Counted from the stretch's first letter, positions 15,867 through 24,113 are shown. The stretch: 64,000 bases of DNA from JALYOC01 sp036675345 (GCA_036675345.1 JAKFFE010000020.1:186001-250000), one strand, 5' to 3'. The notes: a model not told the origin generated them from the letters alone. Numbers and translations: made by a program.

Positions 15867-17270
15867 TTACAGACGCGGACGCAGCCGGCTGGCGGGCTGC
15901 TCCCCGGGCTGGGCGCGCAGCGGGAACACCGGGGGTGGCGCGGAGGGGATCCACCCGCGCAGCACGGCGGTGGCGGTGCTCAGGTCCGGCTCCGGGAGCC
16001 GGCCGAGGTTCGCCCCATGGTTCCCACCGGGCACGGTGAACAGGTGGCTGTCCCCACCCAGGTTGGGTTCGTAGGCCCCGGCGGTCCAGGGATCGTTCTC
16101 GCCGTAGACGAAGAGGATCCGCTGACCGTGGTCCCGGACCCAGGCGTGGACCTGCTCCATCACCTGCGGGTCGAACGGCTTGGGGACCCCCAGCGGCGGA
16201 TAGTCCTCCACCCGATCCGGGATTGGCTGGCCGCCGTTGAGATCCAGCAGGTGGGCCTGCGGATAGGCGGGCGAGCCCAGCTCGGTGGCCGACTGGTAGA
16301 AGTAGGGCGCGTAGTACTCGAGCGCGAAGTCATCCAGGAAGTCCAACACCCCGATCGTCCGCATGAACTCCAGCAGCTCCGCGGCGGGGGCGTCCGGCGC
16401 GGGGATGGTGGGGCACATCGAGGCGTCGCCGTACTGCCAGAAGGCGAAGGAGGACTCGAGGGTGGCGAACTCCAGCGACTTCTCCAGCCCGAAGGTGGTG
16501 AAGGCATAGTCGTTGGCCACCCCGTACTGCTCCAGGGCCGGCTCCAGCTCGGCGCGACGGGAGAGCACCCCTCGCTGGAAGGCCTTGAGCGCGTCGCGGC
16601 AGGAGGCCTCCCCCACCGTCTCCAGGAAGGTCACGTAGCGCGGATCCTCCAGGCCGAAGGTCTCCGGCGCCACGTAGGCCACGGTGGCCTTCACGTCGTC
16701 CGGGTAGAAGTAGCGGTGGAAGATCGCGGTCATTCCCCCCTTGCTGGCCCCGGTGCTGACCCAGTCCCCGGTGAGTAGCGGCCCGAAGGCCTGGACGATC
16801 CGGTGGTGGTCGCTGGCCGCCTGGAAGATGTTCAGCGTCTCCCAGGGGATCTGCGCGGGGCGGGAGGTGGAGAAGTAGCGGTGCTCCACCTGAAGCTGGT
16901 TGCCGGTCAGCAACACCGTCGGTTCGCTGCGGGTGGGGTTGCGGGAGATGGCGTAGCCATTGGTGGCGTAGACCATGGGCGCGGCGCGGTCGCGGAACAG
17001 CAGGGTCAGGGTCTGGCGGAACTGATCGCCGTCCGGTTGGCAGTGATCGATGGGCTGCACGAACTCCATCACGAACAGCCGCAGGTCCGCGTAGCGGGAG
17101 GTGCGCTCCTCCAGGGTGGCCAGCTGGGGGATGGAGCGCAGCTGCTCGAGGATGTCCGCGTTGGCGTCGAACTGGCGGGGAGCCAGGTCCGCCGGACGGC
17201 AGTCGCCGTGCGGATCCTCCGCTTCACAGGCGGCGAGGACCAACAGCAGCGGGAAGAGGAGGCGGGTCAT
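15867..17270 (-). CDS. Secreted lipoprotein serine peptidase, S37 (PS-10) type
   Basis: 467 aa from the ATG at 17270, chosen because it gives a clean lipoprotein signal (MTRLLFPLLLVLAAC); a start six codons upstream is also in frame. The nucleophile elbow is TGASKGGMT (Ser about 176). The charge-relay residues are likely the Asp in YGENDPWTAG and the His in PGGNHGANL. The early segment FVMEFVQPIDHCQPDG fits the S37 family of secreted tripeptidyl aminopeptidases. Expected role is trimming extracellular peptides, in keeping with a predatory or saprophytic life (inference). Stands alone. Confidence 0.82.
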   Translation of the reverse strand: MTRLLFPLLLVLAACEAEDPHGDCRPADLAPRQFDANADILEQLRSIPQLATLEERTSRYADLRLFVMEFVQPIDHCQPDGDQFRQTLTLLFRDRAAPMVYATNGYAISRNPTRSEPTVLLTGNQLQVEHRYFSTSRPAQIPWETLNIFQAASDHHRIVQAFGPLLTGDWVSTGASKGGMTAIFHRYFYPDDVKATVAYVAPETFGLEDPRYVTFLETVGEASCRDALKAFQRGVLSRRAELEPALEQYGVANDYAFTTFGLEKSLEFATLESSFAFWQYGDASMCPTIPAPDAPAAELLEFMRTIGVLDFLDDFALEYYAPYFYQSATELGSPAYPQAHLLDLNGGQPIPDRVEDYPPLGVPKPFDPQVMEQVHAWVRDHGQRILFVYGENDPWTAGAYEPNLGGDSHLFTVPGGNHGANLGRLPEPDLSTATAVLRGWIPSAPPPVFPLRAQPGEQPASRLRPRL

Positions 17271-17318
17271 GGGGGGAGTTGAGTCCATCCCCCCACCCGG
17301 AGTCGAGTTCGGGTGCGG

Positions 17319-17882
17319 CTACTCCCAGCGGAAGATCAGCTCGAAGCCATCCTTGTTCACCTTGTCCAGCTCGATCAGGAAGGAGGACTTGGTGCGGCGG
17401 CCGGCGGGGCCGATCAGCCCGATCACGAAATAGGGATCCGGATGCGGATCCTTCCAGACCCCGCGCCAGCGCTTCTCGCCCTCCTCCACCACCTTCACGT
17501 CGATGCCCGGGCGCGCCATCTGGAAGAAGCGCGGCAGCTTCTTGATCAACGCCGGGGGGCTGATCAGCGTGGAGAGCGCGGCGGCCATGAACCGGCCGAC
17601 CAGGGTGGCCAGGAACCCCTCGAAGGCGGTGGCCCCCAGCAACTTGCGCGCCTCCTCGGTGGACTTACCCGGGAAGTACCGGCGCTGGGCCAGATCCAGC
17701 GAGTCCCGCCAGACCTTGGCCGGATAGCGGGGCTCGGGGCGGGCCATGTCGAAGCCGATCTTCTTCAGCTCCTTGGCAAACACGTCGTCGATCTTCAGCC
17801 CCCGGACGAACAGGCCCTCGAAGGCGCTGTACTCGGCGGTGGATCCGGCGGCGGGCTCTGGGGTCACGGTCTGCTGTTGCAA
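17319..17882 (-). CDS. DUF2378 family protein (Myxococcus paralogous family)
   Basis: 187 aa. Characteristic elements are FEGLFVRGL near the N-terminus, YPAKVWRDSLDLAQRRYFPGKSTEEA, the central LGATAFEGF and a C-terminal beta-rich half ending GFELIFRWE. I recognise it as the lineage-specific family seen in many copies in myxobacteria (DUF2378/TIGR02265). Function unknown. No signal peptide and no clear membrane helix. It precedes the S37 peptidase on the same strand by ~50 bp and could share its transcript. Useful mainly as a taxonomic marker. Confidence 0.82.
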   Translation of the reverse strand: MQQQTVTPEPAAGSTAEYSAFEGLFVRGLKIDDVFAKELKKIGFDMARPEPRYPAKVWRDSLDLAQRRYFPGKSTEEARKLLGATAFEGFLATLVGRFMAAALSTLISPPALIKKLPRFFQMARPGIDVKVVEEGEKRWRGVWKDPHPDPYFVIGLIGPAGRRTKSSFLIELDKVNKDGFELIFRWE

Positions 17883-18088
17883 CGGATCATCCTTGGGTGG
17901 TGTGACCCCGGGAGCGTAACGGCGCCGGGCCCCGGACTACAAATCAGACGAATTTTTACCGTAGCACCGCAACGGCTTGATCGCTCGTTGGGTGGGCAAC
18001 CTCCGGGATCGGGGAGTGAGGGCGGGCCCCGCGAAGACTGTTATGCGAGGAGACGTGACGCCGATCCGGCCCCTCCACGGATAGACCC

Positions 18089-18844
18089 TTGAACCCCATT
18101 CCGCTCCTGCTGATTGACCGGGATTCCGAACTCCGGGAGTTGCTCACCGAGCTGCTCGCCTCGGAGGGCTACGCGGTGGACGGTGCGGCCAGTCCCCAGG
18201 AGGCGCTGCCGCTGCTGAACAGCCGTCCGTTTGCCCTGGTGCTGGCCGACGTCAAACACACCGCGGAGAACCCGATCGCCAAGCTGGTCTCCGCGGCGGC
18301 TCCGGCCCCGCTGGGGTTGCTCTCCTCCTGGGGCGTGGAGACCCCGCTGGGGCTGGCGCAGGGGGCGCGGTTCGTGCTCACCAAGCCGTTCCAGATCGAG
18401 ACCCTGCTGGAGGCGGTGGGGAGGTACGGGCACTCGCTGCCGGTCCCGGAGAACACCCAGCAGCTGATCGAACAGTACTTCTCGGCGCTGGCCCAGAAGG
18501 ACTGGGAGGCGTTGGGCGGACTGTGCAGCGAGGAGGTGGTCTACAACCTCCCTGGCAGCGATCCGGTGTTCAGCCTGCGGGTGGAGGGGCGGGACCGGCT
18601 GTGCGAGTACGCCGCGTCGGTCTTCTCCCAGTTCCGGGACGCGCGGTTCGACGTGCTGTCGCTGACCGCGCTGCCCCAGGGGACGATCGCCCGCTACGAG
18701 GGTTCCTGGAACACCCCCTCCGGGAGGGCCCGGCTCCCCGGCGCGGTGAGGTTCAGCGTGGCGGATGGGCAGATCCGCGAGGTGGGAGTCCGGCTGGAGC
18801 TGGCCACCCTGCTGGAGAAGACCCTGGCCACCCCGGCCTCGTAA
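18089..18844 (+). CDS. Response-regulator receiver fused to a SnoaL/NTF2-like domain
   Basis: 251 aa from a TTG start at 18089; no ATG or GTG lies nearby and the receiver begins at once. Residues 1-115 form a receiver with intact sites: D10/D12, phospho-Asp D54 (LVLADVKHT) and K99 (VLTKPF). Residues ~122-245 look like a SnoaL/NTF2 cone: LIEQYFSALAQKDWEALGGLCSEEV, then GRDRLCEYAASVFSQF, then strands with ARYEGSWNT. This domain pairs with enzymes or binds small ligands. No DNA-binding or HPt domain follows, so output is by ligand or protein binding. The partner kinase is not in the window. Confidence 0.75.
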   Translation: MNPIPLLLIDRDSELRELLTELLASEGYAVDGAASPQEALPLLNSRPFALVLADVKHTAENPIAKLVSAAAPAPLGLLSSWGVETPLGLAQGARFVLTKPFQIETLLEAVGRYGHSLPVPENTQQLIEQYFSALAQKDWEALGGLCSEEVVYNLPGSDPVFSLRVEGRDRLCEYAASVFSQFRDARFDVLSLTALPQGTIARYEGSWNTPSGRARLPGAVRFSVADGQIREVGVRLELATLLEKTLATPAS

Positions 18845-18852
18845 CAGCCGTT

Positions 18853-19071
18853 CTAGAGGGCGATCGGCTTCGCGCAGCGAGGGCAGATCGGCTTGTACTT
18901 GCTGACCTGACCGGACCACCCGCAGTGCTGGCAGCGGGAGGTGGCGTGGTGCGCCGAGGTCGCCGGGCGCGCCAGCAGCTTCTTGAGCAGCCACAGCGCG
19001 AACAGCGCCGCCGCGATCAGCCCCAGGTTCCGAGGCTGCGAAAGCCATTCGATGACGCGGTCCATCTCCAT
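18853..19071 (-). CDS. Small membrane-anchored zinc-ribbon protein
   Basis: 72 aa. One membrane helix (LGLIAAALFALWLLKKLLA) is followed by a zinc ribbon with two Cys pairs (CQHCGW and CPRCAKP) about 20 residues apart. The ATG at 19071 is the only good start. Such proteins usually act as scaffolds, and no partner is evident. It converges on the receiver-SnoaL gene with an 8-bp gap. Confidence 0.7.
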   Translation of the reverse strand: MEMDRVIEWLSQPRNLGLIAAALFALWLLKKLLARPATSAHHATSRCQHCGWSGQVSKYKPICPRCAKPIAL

Positions 19072-19112
19072 GGGCGCAATCTAGGCCGGTGCCGGTGACG
19101 CAGCGTCCCAAT

Positions 19113-19169
19113 AAAGGGGACAGGCTGCATTTCCGCCGCGGTGGGTCGATAAAGCAGCCTGTCCCCTTT
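19113..19169. repeat. Dispersed REP-like repeat, inverted pair (locus B)
   Basis: Arm AAAGGGGACAGGCTGC (19113-19128) and its exact complement GCAGCCTGTCCCCTTT (19154-19169) enclose 25 bases, and the right arm runs into TTCTGG. The unit sits between the divergent zinc-ribbon gene and the respiratory operon. The hairpin plus T-run could stop leftward-to-rightward read-through before the operon. The outer flank (GGTGACGCAGCG) matches the conserved flank at the other loci. Confidence 0.8.
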
Positions 19170-19180
19170 TTCTGGTCGGT

Positions 19181-19194
19181 ATGACGGCCGTCAT
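19181..19194. promoter_or_regulatory. Candidate Fnr/Dnr-family site, perfect palindrome
   Basis: ATGACGGCCGTCAT is a 14-bp perfect palindrome containing TGAC-N4-GTCA. Its centre is 76 bp before the ATG of the respiratory operon, a spacing that allows class-II activation with a start near 19229. The same half-sites occur before ccoI. Confidence 0.55.
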
Positions 19195-19263
19195 CTCCCC
19201 CCTCCCAACGCGCGTGCTCAAAGACTCCTCGACGCAGACACCCGCGTCGGGAGCGGCACGTTC

Positions 19264-20673
19264 ATGGAGACCGGACCCATCACCGAGGATCGACTCCGCG
19301 CCCGGCGCTTCATCGGCCTGGCGGTGGGGAGTCTGCTTCTAGCGGGGCTGCTCTCGCTGGCGCTGGTGCTGGGCCGCACTCCCGGGTTGGATCGCTTGGC
19401 CGGGGACCCGCTGATGTTCAAGCGGGCGCTGGTGGTGCACGTGGTGCTGGCCCTGGTGGTCTGGTTCCACGCCTTCACCGCCGGACTCCATGCCCTGCTC
19501 CCCGGGCGTCGCAGCGGCTTTCTCGCGCGCCACGCGCCCTTCCTCTCCGCCGCGGGGCTGCTCGCGCTGCTGGCCGCGCCGCTGGTCCCGGGCGCGCAGC
19601 CGGTGCTCTCCAACTACATCCCGGTGGTGGACCACCCGCTGTTCCTGCTCGGGCTGGGGCTGTTCGCCGCCGGAGTGCTGCTCTCCTTGCTGGACTCCCG
19701 CCTGCTCCCCGCACTGGGCCCGGCGCCGCGCCCGGGCCTCTTGACCCCCTCCGCGCAGATCGGGCTCCGCTCCGCCGGACTGCTGCTGGTGGTGGCCCTG
19801 GCCACCCTGCTGGCCTCCTGGATCCACACCCCGGCGCTTCCCGATCCGCTGGCCTATTACGAGCTGCTCTTCTGGGGCACCGGGCACGTGCTGCAGTTCG
19901 CCAGCGTGGCGGCGATGCTGGCGATCTGGCTGGCGCTGGTGGAGGGCGCGCTGCAGCGGCCGCTGCTCTCCCGGTCCCAGGCCACGTTGCTGTTCGCGCT
20001 GCTGGCCACCCCGGCGCTGGTGGGCCTGGTGCTGCCCGCCCAGGGGACCGGATCGGCGATGTACCGCGAGGGGTTCACCACCCTGATGCGCTGGGGAATC
20101 TTCCCGGTGGTGGGCGCGGTGCTGGCGGTCTGCCTGCGTGGGGTGTGGGGCTCAAGAACGGTGCGGATGACCGATCCCCGCCTGCTGACCTTCCTCGCCA
20201 GCGCCTCCCTCTCCGTCCTCGGCTTCGTGCTGGGGGCGATGATCCGCGGCTCCAACACCCTGGTGCCGGCGCACTACCACGCGTCGATCGGCGCGGTCAG
20301 CGCGGCCTTCATGGGGTTCACCTTCCTGCTGCTGGAACCGCTGGGCCTGAAGAGGTTGAGCGGACGATCGCTGCGGCTGGCCCGCTGGCAGCCGCTGCTG
20401 TTCGGCGCGGGCCAGGCGGTGTTCGCGCTGGGCTTCGGGCTGGCCGGCGCCCACGGGATGGGCCGCAAGGTCTACGGCGCCGAGCAGGTGCGCCGGACCC
20501 TGGGCGAGACGCTGGGGCTGGGAGTGATGGCCGTGGGCGGGCTGGCCGCCGTGGCCGGGGGACTGCTGTTCCTGGGGTTGGTGGTCCGGGCCTGGATTGC
20601 AGCTGACCGTCGCAGCACCGAGTTGGGAGACACCGCATGGATGCACAAGGCAAGCACCCCCTCCAGAAGCTGA
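19264..20673 (+). CDS. Heme-copper oxidase subunit I-like membrane protein lacking the CuB His pair
   Basis: 469 aa with about 11-12 membrane helices. Retained landmarks of subunit I: a helix-II His (H59 in RALVVHVVLAL), a helix-VI His (H208 in FWGTGHVLQFA) and a His-x-His (H337/H339 in PAHYHASIGAVSAAFMG) where the axial heme ligands lie. The region where the two adjacent CuB His residues should be reads VLPAQGTGS, with none, and no Tyr follows H208 at the +4 position. It can probably bind heme but not a standard CuB. It may therefore be a non-catalytic heme subunit or a divergent catalytic one. First gene of the operon, with Shine-Dalgarno GGGAG. The stop lies 37 bp inside the next small gene. 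Confidence 0.78.
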   Translation: METGPITEDRLRARRFIGLAVGSLLLAGLLSLALVLGRTPGLDRLAGDPLMFKRALVVHVVLALVVWFHAFTAGLHALLPGRRSGFLARHAPFLSAAGLLALLAAPLVPGAQPVLSNYIPVVDHPLFLLGLGLFAAGVLLSLLDSRLLPALGPAPRPGLLTPSAQIGLRSAGLLLVVALATLLASWIHTPALPDPLAYYELLFWGTGHVLQFASVAAMLAIWLALVEGALQRPLLSRSQATLLFALLATPALVGLVLPAQGTGSAMYREGFTTLMRWGIFPVVGAVLAVCLRGVWGSRTVRMTDPRLLTFLASASLSVLGFVLGAMIRGSNTLVPAHYHASIGAVSAAFMGFTFLLLEPLGLKRLSGRSLRLARWQPLLFGAGQAVFALGFGLAGAHGMGRKVYGAEQVRRTLGETLGLGVMAVGGLAAVAGGLLFLGLVVRAWIAADRRSTELGDTAWMHKASTPSRS

Positions 20674-20783
20674 TGGACAACCCCTGGCTGCTGTTGGTCC
20701 TGGGGATCGTCATCCCCTTCCTCTCCTACACCCTCTGGGGCTGGATCGAGCTGTCCCAGGTCCCGCCCGCGCAGCTCCCCTGA
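20637..20783 (+). CDS. Small single-helix oxidase subunit (subunit IIa-like)
   Basis: 48 aa: MDAQGKHPLQKLMDNPWLLL, one membrane helix through GIVIPFLSYTLWGWIEL and a short polar tail. Shine-Dalgarno GGGAGA. It overlaps the end of the upstream subunit I-like gene by 37 bp and ends 12 bp before the CuA gene. Position and size resemble subunit IIa of ba3-type oxidases, which replaces the missing second helix of subunit II. Assigned by context. Confidence 0.65.
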   Translation: MDAQGKHPLQKLMDNPWLLLVLGIVIPFLSYTLWGWIELSQVPPAQLP

Positions 20784-20795
20784 ACGAGACCATCC

Positions 20796-21320
20796 ATGGG
20801 CATCTATCCCGTCAAGGCAGGTTGGTTCCGCGCGCCGGAGGGCGGCGAGCGGCTGTGGATCGGTCTGGCGCTGAGCTGGTGCGTGATCCTCTCGCTGGCG
20901 ATGCCGTACTGGCACTTCAAGGGGAAGCAGAACAGCACCGGCGAGTCCTACCGGGTCACCCCGCTGGCCTTCGCGCAGCGGGTGGGCAAGTTCGTCACCT
21001 CCAACCAGGTGGGTGAGCTGCAGGGGGTGGCGGTGGTGGAGGCCTCCCCCGGCGGAGACGCCTACCTGCAGGCGCAGATGTGGCGCTGGTATCCGATCCT
21101 CAAGTTCAAGAAGGGCCAGACCTACCGCCTGCACGTGTCGTCGATGGACATCCAGCACGGCTTCTCGCTGCTGCCGATGAACATGAACTTCCAGGTGCTG
21201 CCTGGCTACGACCACGTCCTCACCATCACCCCCACCGAGGCGGGCGAGTACTCGATCGTCTGCAACGAGTTCTGCGGCATCGCCCACCACGCGATGACCG
21301 GAAAAATCGTCGTCGAATAG
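20796..21320 (+). CDS. CuA-containing subunit II of a heme-copper oxidoreductase
   Basis: 174 aa. One N-terminal helix (LWIGLALSWCVILSLAMPYW) and a periplasmic cupredoxin domain. All CuA ligands are visible: H121 (DIQHGFS), then C156-N-E-F-C160-G-I-A-H164 and M167. A single helix and short length are typical of ba3/B-type subunit II. It accepts electrons from a cytochrome c or cupredoxin and passes them to subunit I. A CuA site is normal in O2 reductases and also occurs in some NO reductases (CuANOR, eNOR-like), so it does not settle the substrate. Confidence 0.92.
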   Translation: MGIYPVKAGWFRAPEGGERLWIGLALSWCVILSLAMPYWHFKGKQNSTGESYRVTPLAFAQRVGKFVTSNQVGELQGVAVVEASPGGDAYLQAQMWRWYPILKFKKGQTYRLHVSSMDIQHGFSLLPMNMNFQVLPGYDHVLTITPTEAGEYSIVCNEFCGIAHHAMTGKIVVE

Positions 21321-21335
21321 GAGCGCCCACCCACC

Positions 21336-22946
21336 ATGGCAACCACCTTCCCCGCGCCCATTCCCCATCAGGGACTGGCGCCGTACGTCGATCCCCCCGC
21401 CGTCGGCGGCAACCACCTCGCCGCCAGCTCCCGCGTCTGCCCCACCACCGGACTGACTGTCTGTCTGGTGGCCGAACGCTACATCCGCTTCAACGCGGTG
21501 GCCGCGGTGGTGGCGCTGCTGATCGGCGCGGTGGCCGCCCTGCTGGTGGCCCTGACCCGCTGGCCGGCGGTCCACCTGCTGGATCCGGTCTGGTACTACC
21601 GACTGGTCACCGCGCACGGCACCAGCATGCTGATCTTCTGGATCATCTTCATGGAGATCGCGATCCTCTATTTCGCCTCCACCGCGTTGCTCAAGACCCG
21701 GCTCTTCTCCCACAAGCTGGCGGTGGCCTCCTTCGCCCTGATGGTGGTGGGGGCCTTGATGACCGAGGTGGTGATCTTCGCCGGCAAGGCGGACGTGATG
21801 CTCACCTCCTACGTGCCGCTGCGCGCGCACCCCGGCTTCTATCTGGGGCTGATCCTGTTCGCAGTGGGCGCATTGGTGGGGGTGGGGAACTTCTTCGGAA
21901 CCATCTACATCGCCAAGCGCGACCGGACCTATGAGGGAAGCGTCCCGCTGGTGACCTTCGGGGCGATCGCCGCGGCGATCATCGCGGTGGTGGCCATCCT
22001 CCACGGCGCGGTGGCGCTGATCCCCACCTTCCTGTGGTCGATTGATCTGATCGGCGCGCCGGACCCCGCCTGGTACCGGCTGATGTGGTGGGGGCTGGGG
22101 CACCAGAGCCAGCAGATCAACGTCTGCGCGATGGTCTCCTGCTGGTACCTGCTGGGCTCGCTGACGGTGGGGGCCAAGCCGCTGAACCAGGCGGTGTGCC
22201 GCGGGGCCTTCGTCCTCTACATCCTGTTCATCAACCTGGCCTCGGCCCACCACCTGCTGGTGGATCCGGGGGTGAGCGCGGGCTGGAAGATCTGGAACAC
22301 CAGCTACGCGATGTACCTGGCGGTGCTGGCCTCGATGATCCACGGCTTCACCGTCCCGGCCTCGGTGGAGGTGGCGATGCGCAAGAAGGGCTTCAACAAG
22401 GGGCTCTTCTCCTGGCTGGCCAACGCGCCGTGGAGGAACCCGGGCTTCTCCGCCTTCTTCCTCTCGCTGGTGATCTTCGGGTTCATCGGCGGGATCACCG
22501 GGGTCACCCTGGGCACCCAGCAGATCAACATCATCGCCCACAACACCCTGCGCATCCCCGGCCACTTCCACGCCACCGTGGTGGGCGGGACCTCGCTGGC
22601 CTTCATGGGCCTGGCCTACTACGTGGTGCCGCTGATCTTCCGCCGCGAGTACCCGCTCAAGGCGCTGGCCCGCTGGCAGCCGTACCTGTTCGGCGGAGGG
22701 ATCGTGCTGCTGTCCCTCTCCATGTCCCTGGCCGGCTCCTACGGGGTGCCGCGCCGGCACTACGACGTGGAGTTCACCGGCGCGCAGTTCGCCACCGGCT
22801 TCGACTCCGGCGCGCACCTGATGCTGGGGCTGGTGGGGATCGGCGGGGTGGTGGCCTTCACCGGGCTGCTGATCTTCATCCTCCAGACCGTGTGGGCGGT
22901 GTTCCTGGGCAAGAAGAACGAGGGAAAGATGGAGGCCTGGTCATGA
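21336..22946 (+). CDS. Catalytic subunit I of a heme-copper oxidoreductase; Gln replaces the active-site Tyr
   Basis: 536 aa, about 13 helices. All six heme/CuB His are present: H94 (VTAHGTSML), H256 (WWGLGHQSQQI), H305/H306 (SAHHLLVDPG) and H410/H412 (RIPGHFHATVVGG). In A- and B-type O2 reductases the residue four after H256 is the Tyr cross-linked to it. Here it is Gln260. It is not cbb3-like either. Loss of this Tyr is a mark of NO-reducing branches of the superfamily, so NO reductase activity is plausible. The ~45-residue hydrophilic N-terminus (with two Cys) is unusual. Followed with a 4-bp overlap by a small TM gene. Confidence 0.92.
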   Translation: MATTFPAPIPHQGLAPYVDPPAVGGNHLAASSRVCPTTGLTVCLVAERYIRFNAVAAVVALLIGAVAALLVALTRWPAVHLLDPVWYYRLVTAHGTSMLIFWIIFMEIAILYFASTALLKTRLFSHKLAVASFALMVVGALMTEVVIFAGKADVMLTSYVPLRAHPGFYLGLILFAVGALVGVGNFFGTIYIAKRDRTYEGSVPLVTFGAIAAAIIAVVAILHGAVALIPTFLWSIDLIGAPDPAWYRLMWWGLGHQSQQINVCAMVSCWYLLGSLTVGAKPLNQAVCRGAFVLYILFINLASAHHLLVDPGVSAGWKIWNTSYAMYLAVLASMIHGFTVPASVEVAMRKKGFNKGLFSWLANAPWRNPGFSAFFLSLVIFGFIGGITGVTLGTQQINIIAHNTLRIPGHFHATVVGGTSLAFMGLAYYVVPLIFRREYPLKALARWQPYLFGGGIVLLSLSMSLAGSYGVPRRHYDVEFTGAQFATGFDSGAHLMLGLVGIGGVVAFTGLLIFILQTVWAVFLGKKNEGKMEAWS

Positions 22947-23119
22947 ACAAGCTGCAGATCCCCAGTCTGGTCGACCAACTGAAGGAAGAGCAGCAGCCGG
23001 ACGCGGGCGACCACCATGCGCCGGGGACGATGGTGCTGGTGCTGCTGCTGCTGGTCTCCTTCGCCGTCTACTACTTCGCCAACTGGAAGGCCCTGGCCGA
23101 CGTCTGGCACGTCCGCTGA
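22943..23119 (+). CDS. Small single-helix protein of the respiratory operon
   Basis: 58 aa: MNKLQIPSLVDQLKEEQQPD, a His-containing polar stretch (DHHAPG), one membrane helix (MVLVLLLLVSFAVYYFANW) and a short tail. The ATG overlaps the subunit I stop (ATGA) and it ends 10 bp before the SCO gene. No family recognised. Size and place suggest an accessory subunit of the complex. Confidence 0.7.
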   Translation: MNKLQIPSLVDQLKEEQQPDAGDHHAPGTMVLVLLLLVSFAVYYFANWKALADVWHVR

Positions 23120-23129
23120 GGGTGCGCCG

Positions 23130-24113
23130 GTGATCGACTCCTTCCCCCTGCGGCACGACGAGGGTTCTCCGGTGCGTCCTCCCACTCCTGCGGCCCTGGC
23201 CGCGATCGAGCGCTTCTTCTCCGGGTGGCGCTTCCCGGCGTGGTTCCTCTCGCTGCTGGTCACCTACGGCCTGGCGCTGCTGGCCGCGCTGCTCTGGCCC
23301 GCCGGGGGGGACGGGCTGGGGCAGTTCGCGCTGGAGTTCAAGACCTGGTGCTTCGGCTACGACCCGGCCACCGGGCGGATGGAGACGATGCTGGTGGCGA
23401 TGATGATCGGCGAGCCGCTGGGGCTGGCGCTGTTGATCGGGCTGCTCTGGCAAGGACCGCTCTCCCGCATCGGGTGGCGGCAGCTGCGGGCCCCGGTGGC
23501 CAGCGCGCTGCTGGTGGTGGGAGCGGGGGCCGCCGGCTTCGGGCTGCTCCACCAGCCGGCGCTGGATCCCTCCGCGCCGCTCCCCTTCCCCGCGGACGCG
23601 CTGCGCACCCGGCTGCCCGCTCCCGCCTTCCAGTTGGTGGATCAGGAAGGAGCCGCGCTCTCCCCCCATGCGCTGCAGGGACGGGTGGTGCTGATCACCG
23701 GGGTCTATGCCCGCTGTGGCCAGACCTGTCCGATGATCCTGGCCCAGACCAAGCGCGCGGTGGCCGCGCTGAGCGAGACGGAGCGGGCGGGGCTGACCGT
23801 GGTGGGGGTGACCCTGGATCCGGGACACGACACCCCCCAGGTGCTGGCCGGGCTGGCCGCCGCTCAGGGGATGTCCACGCCGCTGTACCGGCTGGCCAGC
23901 GGCGAACCGGACCGGGTGGAGCGGATGCTGGACGAGGTGGGGATCACCCGCTCCAAGGATGCGGAGACGGGGGTGATCAGCCACGCCAACCTGTTCTTGT
24001 TGATCGACCGGGAGGGGAAGGTGGCCTACCGCTTCACCCTGGGAGAGCTGCAGGAGCAGTGGCTGATCTCCGGGCTGCGGGTGCTGCTGGCCGAACCCCC
24101 GCCGGTGGGATGA
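23130..24113 (+). CDS. SCO1/SenC-type copper chaperone with N-terminal membrane domain
   Basis: 327 aa from a GTG at 23130 with GAGGG upstream. The first ~150 residues carry three helices (FPAWFLSLLVTYGLALLAALLW, METMLVAMMIGEPLGLALLIGLLW, VASALLVVGAGAAGFGLL). The rest is a thioredoxin-fold SCO domain with CxxxC copper site YARCGQTCPMI, VGVTLDPGHDTP and the ligand His in ISHANLFLLID. SCO proteins build the CuA centre of subunit II, which fits the neighbour two genes upstream. The fused multi-helix N-terminus is unusual, since most SCO proteins have one anchor helix. Confidence 0.85.
   Translation: MIDSFPLRHDEGSPVRPPTPAALAAIERFFSGWRFPAWFLSLLVTYGLALLAALLWPAGGDGLGQFALEFKTWCFGYDPATGRMETMLVAMMIGEPLGLALLIGLLWQGPLSRIGWRQLRAPVASALLVVGAGAAGFGLLHQPALDPSAPLPFPADALRTRLPAPAFQLVDQEGAALSPHALQGRVVLITGVYARCGQTCPMILAQTKRAVAALSETERAGLTVVGVTLDPGHDTPQVLAGLAAAQGMSTPLYRLASGEPDRVERMLDEVGITRSKDAETGVISHANLFLLIDREGKVAYRFTLGELQEQWLISGLRVLLAEPPPVG

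Noticed and set aside
20472..22817. A 781-codon reverse open frame
   Set aside because: Fully antisense to the CuA and catalytic subunit genes, with typical His/Gln/Arg/Asp-rich shadow composition.
21336..22946. Simple annotation as aa3-type cytochrome c oxidase subunit I
   Set aside because: The cross-linked Tyr position is Gln, subunit II is short with one helix, and no subunit III is present.
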